Shown here: in pieces, positions 6,986-13,146 of the stretch | Numbering within the stretch: position 1 is the first letter of the stretch | Layout: each line of letters starts with the position of its first letter | Assembly: GCA_945902255.1 (NCBI GenBank) | Contig: CAMDMO010000035.1 | Span: 1-13,146 of the forward strand | Reading direction: 5' to 3' | Origin: Rickettsia typhi | Lineage (GTDB): Bacteria > Pseudomonadota > Alphaproteobacteria > Rickettsiales > UBA1997 | DNA length: 13,146 bases | Program-made: the position numbers and the translations under genes | Notes under the pieces: model-generated | What the model was told of the DNA's origin: nothing | The model's database searches: none | The model's input: only the letters and a program-made list of their open reading frames with translations

Positions 6986-7783
6986 GTGTTGGAATCTTTT
7001 TTAATTAAGCCATTTGCGGCTTTAATGCTGATTAGTTGCTCCTGCTCACTATTGGGAGTTTTTGTATTATGGAAAAAGCTGTCTTATTTTGGAGATTCTC
7101 TCTCGCATTCAATTTTGCTCGGCCTTTTACTCGGAACGATTTTTGGATTTAATCAAATTATAGCCTTGGTTTTATTTGCAATTATTTTTGCTTTTCTAGT
7201 AGGGCTAAATTTGCAAAATAAATATTTTTCAAAAGATACGATTATCGCCATTTCCTCTTATTTTTGTGTGGCTTTAGCAATAGTTTTGAATGATATTTTG
7301 GTTAAAAATTTTAATTTTATCGCTTATATTTTTGGCGATATATTAACAGTTGGAGATCAAGAGATTCAAGTGCTAACAATAATTGTCGTCACTACAATTA
7401 TGTTTGTAATATTCGCCTTTAATAAAATTTTGTTAATAAATATTAATCGTGATTTAGCTAAAATCAGTAAAATTAATTGTGAGTTATGGAATTTTTTATT
7501 CCTAATATTATTGGCAATAACAATAGCTTTGTCAGTTAGAATTGTTGGAATATTTTTAATGACCGCGCTTCTAATTTTGCCCGCCGCAATTGCGCGAGTT
7601 TTTTCTATTTCTGCAAAGCAAATGATGGCATTTAGTCTGTTAATTTCATTGATTGTTTCTAGCTTTTCTTTTTATGTGGCAAATAGCTATAATTTGACAA
7701 TTAGTGCAATTGTAATTGTGTTTCTTTGTATGATTTTTATGTTTAGTTTAATGATTAAAAAATTTATCCATCATGGTTTATAG
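6986..7783 (+). CDS. znuB: Metal ABC transporter permease, ABC-3 family (ZnuB-like)
   Basis: Membrane permease of a zinc/manganese-type ABC importer, 265 residues with roughly eight hydrophobic segments. Family landmarks are FGDSLSHSILLGLLLG (35-50), YIFGDILT (114-121) and VRIVGIFLMTALLILPAA (184-201). The ATPase and the periplasmic binding protein are not in the window, so they must be encoded elsewhere, and the metal (Zn, Mn or Fe) is not proven by sequence. The likely start is the GTG at 6986, since an in-frame TAA lies at 6965-6967; the next codon, TTG, is an alternative. Its stop overlaps the hemH start by 11 nt, and it heads the znuB-hemH-ybeY-corC operon. Confidence 0.88.
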   Translation: MLESFLIKPFAALMLISCSCSLLGVFVLWKKLSYFGDSLSHSILLGLLLGTIFGFNQIIALVLFAIIFAFLVGLNLQNKYFSKDTIIAISSYFCVALAIVLNDILVKNFNFIAYIFGDILTVGDQEIQVLTIIVVTTIMFVIFAFNKILLININRDLAKISKINCELWNFLFLILLAITIALSVRIVGIFLMTALLILPAAIARVFSISAKQMMAFSLLISLIVSSFSFYVANSYNLTISAIVIVFLCMIFMFSLMIKKFIHHGL

Positions 7784-8867
7784 TAAAAAAACCGCAGTTG
7801 TTTTATTCAATCTTGGCGGGCCAGATAAAATAGAATCGGTGAAGCCATTTTTATTTAATTTATTTAATGACAAGGCTATAATTAGCCTAATTCAGCCATT
7901 TCGCTTCTTATTAGCTAAGTTTATTTCTTCAAGAAGGGTAAAAAAAGCAACCAAAATTTATGAAATGTTGGGAGGCAAATCTCCGCTGCTAGACATTACA
8001 ATATCACAAGCACACGCCCTAGAAAGAGAGCTGTCTTTTGCTGGTGATTTTAAAGTTTTTGTTGCGATGAGATATTTTCATCCATTTGCAGAAGAGGCAA
8101 TAAAAGAAGTAATAAAATATGATCCAAGCCAAATAATTTTATTACCACTTTATCCGCAATTCTCTAGCGCTACCTCTGAATCATCTTTGCTTGATTTTAT
8201 CAAAAAATTTTATCAAAAAGCAAAAAAAAGTAATAAAAAAATTCCCGCTAAAATTGTTTGTTGTTATCCAGAAGATCCTGAATTTGTTAAGTCTCATGCC
8301 TTGTTAATAAAGCAAACAATTTTGAAGTTTTATGAAAAAAATCTTGAAGATTTTCGTTTTTTATTTTCAGCGCACGGATTGCCACAAAAGCTTATAAATG
8401 CTGGAGATCCTTATGTTTTTCAAGTTACAAAAACTGCCAATAAAATCATTCAAAATTTATCAGAAATTTTAAAAATTCCGGAAAATAAAATTGATTACCA
8501 TATCTGTTATCAATCAAAAGTGGGGCCGCTGCAATGGACTTCTCCAAGCACGGAATATGAAATTAAAAGAGCGGCATTGGATCAAAAAATTCCAGTAATA
8601 ATTCCGGTAGCCTTTGTTTCAGACCACTCAGAAACCTTGGTGGAACTTGATATTGATTATAAAAAATTGGCAGAAAGCTATGGTGCAAAAGAATATTTGC
8701 GCGTTCCGGCTTTAAATATCGACGGTCACTTTATCAAGAGTTTAACCGAAATTTGTCTAAATGCCGCTTCTAACAACGATTCAAGTTTCTTTTCTGGTCA
8801 AAATATTGCAAAAATTTGTCCAAAAGAATTTAAATTTTGTCCAAATCCAAATCCTTGCAAAGCATGA
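7773..8867 (+). CDS. hemH: Ferrochelatase
   Basis: Last step of haem synthesis: inserts Fe2+ into protoporphyrin IX. It has 364 residues. The N-terminus carries VVLFNLGGPD (9-18), and YEMLGGKSPLL (63-73) is typical. The catalytic histidine is in FSAHGLP (H201), and the acidic partner is E287 in DHSETLVELD. LLPLYPQFSSATSESS (123-138) is the conserved porphyrin-cleft segment. The C-terminal tail contains C349, C356 and C362 (CPKEFKFCPNPNPC), and C163/C164 occur in the central region, suggesting a [2Fe-2S] cluster as in several alphaproteobacterial and animal ferrochelatases, although the spacing is not identical to the human one. The start overlaps znuB by 11 nt, and the stop overlaps ybeY as ATGA. 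Placement after a metal permease may couple metal uptake to haem synthesis. Confidence 0.97.
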   Translation: MVYSKKTAVVLFNLGGPDKIESVKPFLFNLFNDKAIISLIQPFRFLLAKFISSRRVKKATKIYEMLGGKSPLLDITISQAHALERELSFAGDFKVFVAMRYFHPFAEEAIKEVIKYDPSQIILLPLYPQFSSATSESSLLDFIKKFYQKAKKSNKKIPAKIVCCYPEDPEFVKSHALLIKQTILKFYEKNLEDFRFLFSAHGLPQKLINAGDPYVFQVTKTANKIIQNLSEILKIPENKIDYHICYQSKVGPLQWTSPSTEYEIKRAALDQKIPVIIPVAFVSDHSETLVELDIDYKKLAESYGAKEYLRVPALNIDGHFIKSLTEICLNAASNNDSSFFSGQNIAKICPKEFKFCPNPNPCKA

Positions 8868-9385
8868 TTTCTCTAGATATTGCAATTAAAAGTAAAAAAT
8901 GGTTATTGGAAAAAGATATTGAAAAATTCATTAATAAAATTTGTCAAAAAATTATTCCCCTTACCGAAATAAATAAAATTCTTACTAAAAATTTTGAGTT
9001 AGAATTGGCTATTTTATTGGTTAGTGATCGACAAATGAAAAAAATCAATGCAGAGTTTTTAAACAAAAATAAGCCGACAAATGTTTTGTCCTTTCCATTT
9101 TTGGATGAAAATATGTTGCGTAAAATTGGTCTTAAAAAAGTTATTGGATCGTCTAATCAAGTGTTTCTAGGCGATATAGTAATTTCATACGAAACCATAA
9201 AAAAAGAATCTCTTGCACAAAAAAAGAAATTCTGCGATCATGTAACCCATATGATTTTACATAGCCTGCTTCACTTGATTGGTCATGACCATGAAGATGA
9301 GAAAATGGCTGAGATTATGGAAAATCTAGAGATAAAAATTCTAAAAAAAATTGGCATAAAAAATCCCTATAACAATGGAAAGTGA
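8864..9385 (+). CDS. ybeY: Endoribonuclease YbeY, rRNA maturation factor
   Basis: Single-domain zinc-dependent RNase involved in 16S rRNA 3'-end maturation and ribosome quality control, 173 residues. The zinc motif is HSLLHLIGHDH (H133, H137, H143), and the upstream conserved block reads KPTNVLSFPF (70-79), followed by LGDIVIS (102-108). I chose the ATG at 8864 because it forms an ATGA overlap with the hemH stop and matches the family start; an upstream TTG at 8837 lies inside hemH. The usual arginine of the YRGKDKPT-type block (R59 in E. coli) is replaced by leucine (L66 in FLNKNKPT). The order ybeY then corC is widespread in proteobacteria, which supports both assignments. Confidence 0.95.
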   Translation: MISLDIAIKSKKWLLEKDIEKFINKICQKIIPLTEINKILTKNFELELAILLVSDRQMKKINAEFLNKNKPTNVLSFPFLDENMLRKIGLKKVIGSSNQVFLGDIVISYETIKKESLAQKKKFCDHVTHMILHSLLHLIGHDHEDEKMAEIMENLEIKILKKIGIKNPYNNGK

Positions 9386-10250
9386 TTCGAGTAAAAAAAA
9401 TAAAGTTTTAAAGAAGAAATCTGGTTTTAAAAAAATTCTACATTTAGCGCATAATCTTTTTTGCAAAAAAACCAAAAAATCTTTTTTCTCAGTAATGTCT
9501 CACCTGCTTGAAGCTTACGAAAAAGAAGGTTTGATTAACTTTGAAGAAAAAAAGATGTTTAAAAATATCGCTTCTTTTGGCGATAAAAAAGTTTCGAGCA
9601 TAATGACACCTCGGGCTGATTTAATTGCAATTAAACAAGATGCAACTTTAGCAGAAGTAAAGAAAGTTATTACAACTGATGGCCATACCAGAATTCCAGT
9701 TTTTAAAGAAAATCTCGATGAAATAATTGGCTTTATTCACAGTAAAGATTTGGCAAAATTTTTATGTATGGAGAATCAAGATTTTTCAGTTACAAAAATT
9801 TTGCATAAAATTTTATTTGTGCCAGGATCGATGAAGGTGGTAGATTTAATGTTGCGCATGCGAATGGCAAGGGTTCATGTTGCAATTGTTTTGGATGAAT
9901 TTGGTGGTGTTGACGGTTTTGTTACAATTGAAAATATCATGGAAGAGATCGTTGGAGATATCGAGGATGAGCATGATTTGCCATCAGATAATTTATTTTT
10001 CAGAGTTAGAAAAATAAATGAAACCAGTTTTTGTTTTGGCGGAAGGGTTGAAATTTCCAAAATAGAAGAAATTTTTCGTGAAGAAATAAAAGGCGCCAGT
10101 GAAAGCTTTCAAACCGTTGGCGGCCTTGTGATGTTTTTATTTAAGCGCGTTCCAGAAATTGGCGAAGAAATAGAAAAAGATGGTTTGAAGTTTAAAATTA
10201 TCGATGCGGATAGTCGTTTAGTTAAGTTGGTGGAAGTTAAAAAGTGTTAA
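9375..10250 (+). CDS. CBS-pair protein of the CorC/TlyC (HlyC) family
   Basis: A cytosolic 291-residue protein with two CBS domains (about 73-130 and 140-198) and a C-terminal CorC_HlyC transporter-associated domain (about 207-289). Recognisable pieces are IMTPRADLIAI (76-86), HTRIPVF (104-110), LDEFGGVDGFVTIENIMEEI (173-192) and SFQTVGGLVM (244-253). It lacks the DUF21 membrane domain of the longer CorB-type proteins. This short form is called CorC (magnesium/cobalt efflux accessory) in enterobacteria and TlyC (haemolysin C) in Rickettsia; the haemolysin label should not be taken as proven function. Adenine nucleotide binding by the CBS pair is typical of the family. It overlaps ybeY by 11 nt and ends tail-to-tail with gshB. 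The first about 35 residues are lysine-rich. Confidence 0.93.
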   Translation: MESDSSKKNKVLKKKSGFKKILHLAHNLFCKKTKKSFFSVMSHLLEAYEKEGLINFEEKKMFKNIASFGDKKVSSIMTPRADLIAIKQDATLAEVKKVITTDGHTRIPVFKENLDEIIGFIHSKDLAKFLCMENQDFSVTKILHKILFVPGSMKVVDLMLRMRMARVHVAIVLDEFGGVDGFVTIENIMEEIVGDIEDEHDLPSDNLFFRVRKINETSFCFGGRVEISKIEEIFREEIKGASESFQTVGGLVMFLFKRVPEIGEEIEKDGLKFKIIDADSRLVKLVEVKKC

Positions 10251-11188
10251 ATTATGCTATTCTCAATTTCATCCATCACAATCGCCTCAGCTTTAATATT
10301 ATTAAGCTCATTAAGCTCTGGAATACAGGTTGGAGAGGTTACATTAATTTCGGTTAAATAATCTCCAATCACATCAATTCCAACTAAAAATAATCCTCTT
10401 TTCTTTAGTTCTGGAGAAATTTTATCGCATATTTCCACATCTCTTTTTGATAGAATTAATTTCTCAGCGCGTCCTCCAATATGAAGGTTTGAGCGAACAT
10501 CTCCTTCTTTCGCAATTCTTGAAATTCCACCAACAGCTTTGCCGTTAACTAAAATTATTCTTTTATCACCCTTAGAAATTTCTGGTAAAAATTTTTGTGC
10601 AATTAGTGGCGTCTGATATGTTTTAATTAAAAGGCTAAAAATAGAACTTAAATTTACATCTTTTTCTTTTATCAACACAATGCCTTCGCCGCCGCAAGCA
10701 TAAAGCGGTTTTAAAATAATATCGCGATTTTTTTGTTGAAATTCTTTTATTTCTTCTAGATTGCTTGTAATAAGCGTTGGGGGAGTAAGGTCGGCAAATT
10801 CAGTAACAAAAAGTTTTTCCGGACAATTTCTGATTTCGCTAGGATTGTTTAAGATCAAAACCTTATTTTTAATTTTTTCTAATAAATAAGTTGAAGTAAT
10901 ATAATTCATATCGAAAGGCGGATCTTGCCTTACTAAAATTACATCAAAATTAGTTAAATTTTCTGATTTTTCTTCCAGAATTTCAAAGTGGTTTTTAATT
11001 TCTTTTTTTAATTTAATTTTTTTAACCAAGCCTTTTAAAACATTAGTTTGCGAGTCAAAACTTAATGTGCTTGGCAAATAATAAAAAATTTCATGACCAC
11101 GATTTTGCGCTTCAAGTAAAATTGCAAATGTTGAATCGGTTTTAATATTAATCGATGAAATATCATCCATCTGAGCAGCTATTTTCAT
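10247..11188 (-). CDS. gshB: Glutathione synthetase
   Basis: ATP-grasp ligase that joins gamma-glutamylcysteine and glycine, the second step of glutathione synthesis; 313 residues, the usual length. The N-terminal domain contains VRQDPPFDMNYI (86-97) and LNNPSEIRNCPEKL (113-126). The ATP-binding part includes KPLYACGGEGI (160-170), QKFLPEISKGDKRIILVNG (198-216) and GGISR (220-224). The C-terminal signature is VGIDVIGDYLTEINVTSP (269-286). The first step, GshA, is not in the window. Its last 4 nt overlap the corC stop on the opposite strand. It is divergent from the acetyltransferase gene across 82 nt. No Shine-Dalgarno site is visible before the ATG at 11188. Confidence 0.96.
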   Translation of the reverse strand: MKIAAQMDDISSINIKTDSTFAILLEAQNRGHEIFYYLPSTLSFDSQTNVLKGLVKKIKLKKEIKNHFEILEEKSENLTNFDVILVRQDPPFDMNYITSTYLLEKIKNKVLILNNPSEIRNCPEKLFVTEFADLTPPTLITSNLEEIKEFQQKNRDIILKPLYACGGEGIVLIKEKDVNLSSIFSLLIKTYQTPLIAQKFLPEISKGDKRIILVNGKAVGGISRIAKEGDVRSNLHIGGRAEKLILSKRDVEICDKISPELKKRGLFLVGIDVIGDYLTEINVTSPTCIPELNELNNIKAEAIVMDEIENSII

Positions 11189-11214
11189 GGTTGAAAATTA
11201 AATTTAATTGTTAT

Positions 11215-11253
11215 TTTGGTTCTATCTCAAAAATTACTAGAGAGCTAACCAAA
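11215..11253. repeat. Imperfect dyad in the gshB/acetyltransferase divergent gap
   Basis: TTTGGTTCTATCTC (11215-11228) and GAGAGCTAACCAAA (11240-11253) pair at 11 of 14 positions: 7 outer, 3 mismatched, 4 inner. The spacer is 11 nt. Located between two divergent starts, it could be an operator for a dimeric regulator or a leader hairpin. No regulator is identified. Confidence 0.55.
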
Positions 11254-11270
11254 CCATTATTTAAATATAA

Positions 11271-11828
11271 ATGCAAAATCTTTTACAAAAAACTTTTCCA
11301 ATAATTGATATCGGTGATTTTATTTTGCGTGAAAAAAGAGAAAGCGATGTTGAGGATTTTTTTAATTATTATTCTGACCCAAAGGTAAATGAATTTATCT
11401 TATGTGAAATTCCATCTGATTTATCTCAAGCAAGAGTCGAGTTGCTTTATTGGCGCGGTGTTTTTTATCGTAACGATGGAATTTATTTTGCCATTGCTGA
11501 TAAAAACGAAGATCGACTAATTGGCGCAATAGGTCTTAGCACTTATAACTCATATCATAATCGAATCGAACTAAGTTACGATTTAGGCAGTAAATATTGG
11601 GGACGCGGAATTATGACTGCGGCAATTAAAGCCACAGTAAAATATGGCTTTGAACATTTGCGCGTAAATCGAATTGAAGCTTTTGTGTCCACATCTAACA
11701 TTCCTTCAAAAAATTTATTATTAAAATGTGGCTTTGTTATAGAGGGAATATTGCGTCAGCACCGATATCATCGCGGTAATTATGTGGATGTTTACTCTTT
11801 TAGTTTGCTTAAAAAAGATTTTATTTAG
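11271..11828 (+). CDS. GNAT-family N-acetyltransferase, RimJ/RimL type
   Basis: A 185-residue acetyl-CoA-dependent acetyltransferase. The N-terminal FILREKRESDVEDFFNYYSD pattern (17-36) is typical of the RimJ/RimL group. The acetyl-CoA pyrophosphate loop is in YWGRGIMTAAIKATVKYGF (109-127), and the C-terminal part has TSNIPSKNLLLKCGFVIEG (141-159) followed by a histidine-rich RQHRYHRGNYVDV stretch (162-174). Such enzymes acetylate N-termini of ribosomal proteins (RimJ, RimL) or small molecules; the substrate cannot be assigned. Being upstream of rplM-rpsI is suggestive but not evidence, since a separate promoter lies between them. The start ATG is preceded by AT-rich DNA without a Shine-Dalgarno site. 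Confidence 0.88.
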   Translation: MQNLLQKTFPIIDIGDFILREKRESDVEDFFNYYSDPKVNEFILCEIPSDLSQARVELLYWRGVFYRNDGIYFAIADKNEDRLIGAIGLSTYNSYHNRIELSYDLGSKYWGRGIMTAAIKATVKYGFEHLRVNRIEAFVSTSNIPSKNLLLKCGFVIEGILRQHRYHRGNYVDVYSFSLLKKDFI

Positions 11829-11856
11829 CTGAAAAAGTGGTATTTAAATAAACTAT

Positions 11857-11885
11857 TTGACTTTTTGTTTACAAGGCTCTTTAAT
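11857..11885 (+). promoter_or_regulatory. Sigma-70-type promoter upstream of rplM-rpsI
   Basis: TTGACT (11857-11862) and TTTAAT (11880-11885) each match the consensus hexamers at 5 of 6 positions, with the ideal 17-nt spacer. Predicted start is near 11892, giving a leader of about 165 nt before rplM. The start would fall inside the left arm of the GC-rich inverted repeat at 11888-11908. Confidence 0.55.
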
Positions 11886-11887
11886 CG

Positions 11888-11908
11888 ACCCCCTCTTTGC
11901 TAGGGGGT
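11888..11908. repeat. GC-rich inverted repeat at the predicted rplM transcription start
   Basis: ACCCCCT (11888-11894) and AGGGGGT (11902-11908) form a perfect 7-bp dyad with a 7-nt loop (CTTTGCT). An outer pair, TTTACAA (11868-11874) and TTGTAAA (11917-11923), flanks it. No T-run follows, so a simple intrinsic terminator for the upstream acetyltransferase is unlikely. It may be an operator, a fragment of a dispersed repeat, or a weak terminator. The rest of the 11829-12057 gap is AT-rich with nothing else recognisable. Confidence 0.6.
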
Positions 11909-12057
11909 GATCCTATTTGTAAATATAGTTTTCGACTCCCGCTATCAAGTAAAATGGCATTGAAGGCCTGTATTTAGATGATCTTTTCCATTTTTTAAGA
12001 AAGATTCCTATTTTACTAAAATTCGTCTAAAAGATAAAATTAAATAAAGATAGATAT

Positions 12058-12525
12058 ATGCTTAAAACATACTCGGCTAAGCCTAGTGAAATCGAAAGAA
12101 AATGGTGGTTAATTGATGCTGAAAACTTAGTTGTTGGAAGAGTTTCTTCAATAATTGCAAAAATTTTACGCGGCAAACATAAGCCAACATTCACTCCAAA
12201 TCTTGATTGTGGAGATCATGTGGTTGTTATTAATGCTGATAAAGTAAAATTTACCGGCAAAAAATACGCAGAAAAGCTTTATTACTGGCATACTGGCCAC
12301 CCAGGTGGAATTAAAGATGTTAATCCTCGTAAAATTATGGAAGGAAAATTCCCTGAAAGAATTTTAGAATATGCTGTTTCTCGTATGATTTCTCGTGGAC
12401 CATTACAAAGAGATATCATGGTTAAATTACACCTTTATAAAGGCCCTAACCACCCTCATCAAGGTCAATCTCCACAAGTGTTGGACATTGCCGCTATGAA
12501 TCGTAAAAATACCAAAACTAATTAA
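12058..12525 (+). CDS. rplM: 50S ribosomal protein L13
   Basis: Large-subunit protein that binds 23S rRNA early in assembly. It has 155 residues against about 142 in E. coli, the difference being mainly a C-terminal tail. Conserved segments are RKWWLIDAENLVVGRVSS near the N-terminus, YYWHTGHPGGIK (about 80-91), SRMISRGPLQRDIM (about 108-121) and KGPNHPHQGQSP. It is followed 7 nt later by rpsI, the near-universal rplM-rpsI pair. The leader is about 165 nt from the predicted promoter, long enough for autoregulation, but no L13-binding structure is recognised. The ATG is preceded by AAAGATAGATAT, a weak ribosome site at best. Confidence 0.98.
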   Translation: MLKTYSAKPSEIERKWWLIDAENLVVGRVSSIIAKILRGKHKPTFTPNLDCGDHVVVINADKVKFTGKKYAEKLYYWHTGHPGGIKDVNPRKIMEGKFPERILEYAVSRMISRGPLQRDIMVKLHLYKGPNHPHQGQSPQVLDIAAMNRKNTKTN

Positions 12526-12532
12526 TTAATTT

Positions 12533-13006
12533 ATGTCTTCAGTTGTAAAAGAAAAAATCATTGAAGTTAAAGAAGCTGTAGAAACTGCTCCAATTTTAAA
12601 AGAACAAAAAATTGATGCGAAAGGCAGATCTTATGCTACTGGCAAAAGAAAAAATGCTGCTGCTAGAGTTTGGATTAAAAAAGGAACTGGTAAAATCCAA
12701 ATCAATGATCGCGATGCAAAAACTTATTTAGGCAGAGAAATTCTTTTTAACATTGCAAAAGCTCCTTTTGCTTCAGTTAAAGGCGAGGATAAATTTGATG
12801 TTGTTGCTACTATTTCTGGTGGCGGACTAAGTGGACAAGCTGGTGCTTTAGCTCATGGAATCAGTAAAGCTCTTGTTGCTTTTGAACCATCTAATCACAA
12901 AGCATTAAAAGTTGCTGGTTTCCTTACTCGCGACTCAAGAGTTGTTGAGCGTAAAAAATACGGTCTTAAAAAAGCTCGTAAAGCTCAAACTTATCGTAAG
13001 CGTTAG
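12533..13006 (+). CDS. rpsI: 30S ribosomal protein S9
   Basis: Small-subunit head protein whose C-terminal tail reaches the P-site tRNA. The 157 residues include an N-terminal extension of about 30 residues (VKEKIIEVKEAVETAPILKE) relative to E. coli S9, a feature common in alphaproteobacteria. The body starts at GRSYATGKRKNAAARVWIKK (31-50). GGGLSGQAGALAHGISKAL and the KKARKAQTYRKR C-terminus, with its tRNA-contacting terminal KR, are diagnostic. No Shine-Dalgarno site is present in the 7-nt gap, so it is probably coupled to rplM. A strong terminator follows 23 nt after the stop. Confidence 0.98.
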   Translation: MSSVVKEKIIEVKEAVETAPILKEQKIDAKGRSYATGKRKNAAARVWIKKGTGKIQINDRDAKTYLGREILFNIAKAPFASVKGEDKFDVVATISGGGLSGQAGALAHGISKALVAFEPSNHKALKVAGFLTRDSRVVERKKYGLKKARKAQTYRKR

Positions 13007-13028
13007 AAATTTTTTAAAATTTATAAAA

Positions 13029-13068
13029 GAAGGCGGCCTTGCACTAGTTGCGAGTTTCCGCCTTTTTT
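13029..13068 (+). terminator. Rho-independent terminator of rplM-rpsI
   Basis: AAGGCGG (13030-13036) pairs with CCGCCTT (13058-13064), and the stem is followed by a run of six T (13063-13068). Inside the loop CTTGC/GCGAG can form a second stem with one G-U pair. Confidence 0.9.
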
Positions 13069-13073
13069 ATTAA

Positions 13074-13146
13074 GGCACTGTCGCGTAAACCAACTTTTTC
13101 GTCGAATTTTTCGCAATTTAATTTTTTTTGAAACGCACGTACATCT
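13074..13146. mobile_element. Possible outer end of an IS6-like insertion sequence, cut by the window edge
   Basis: The segment begins GGCACTGTCGCGTAAA just after the terminator. Its first eight bases match the start of the IS6/IS26-family terminal repeat (GGCACTGTTGCAAA as I know it), and its base composition is less AT-biased at that point. No transposase is visible in the remaining 58 bases, so this is a lead and not an identification. Confidence 0.25.

Noticed and set aside
8837..8863. Upstream TTG start for ybeY
   Set aside because: It adds nine residues lying inside hemH; the ATGA overlap at 8864 fits the family start and the operon style.

Overview
The window is a 13.1-kb, strongly AT-rich piece of bacterial chromosome that looks alphaproteobacterial, most like a Rickettsiales/Holosporales-type or other host-associated lineage. 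The reasons are the low GC, many Lys/Ile/Asn-rich proteins, an E1-beta subunit without a lipoyl domain, a TlyC-type CBS protein without a membrane domain, and a ferrochelatase with a cysteine-bearing C-terminal tail. The lineage is an inference; no rRNA is present. Nearly every gene is a core housekeeping gene, and I see no phage, CRISPR, toxin-antitoxin or defence locus.

Region 1 (1-6838, all minus strand). In transcription order: a small unidentified membrane protein, pdhA, pdhB (pyruvate dehydrogenase E1), a very long perfect palindrome, a divIC/ftsB-like septum protein, a DGK1/SEC59-type lipid kinase or cytidylyltransferase-fold protein, dnaG primase, and rpoD (sigma-70), which runs off the left edge. 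The dnaG-rpoD pair is the classical macromolecular-synthesis arrangement. Sigma-70 appears to carry a lysine-rich N-terminal extension that starts at a good Shine-Dalgarno site, but an in-frame TAA separates this extension from the sigma regions.

Region 2 (6986-10250, plus strand). Four tightly overlapping genes, znuB-hemH-ybeY-corC (overlaps of 11, 4 and 11 nt), form one probable operon: metal ABC permease, ferrochelatase, rRNA-maturation endoribonuclease and a CBS-pair CorC/TlyC protein. The operon converges on gshB (minus), with overlapping stop codons and no room for a terminator.

Region 3 (10247-13146). gshB (minus) and a RimJ/RimL-type acetyltransferase (plus) diverge from an 82-nt gap that contains a dyad. 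A 229-nt gap with a good sigma-70 promoter and a GC-rich inverted repeat precedes rplM-rpsI (ribosomal proteins L13 and S9), which ends in a strong intrinsic terminator. The last 73 nt may be the outer end of an insertion sequence.

Most starts lack a recognisable Shine-Dalgarno sequence, so starts were chosen by overlap with neighbours and family alignment. The most unusual items are the stop codon inside the apparent rpoD reading frame and the 59-bp-arm palindrome after pdhB. I did not find a convincing new multi-gene system.
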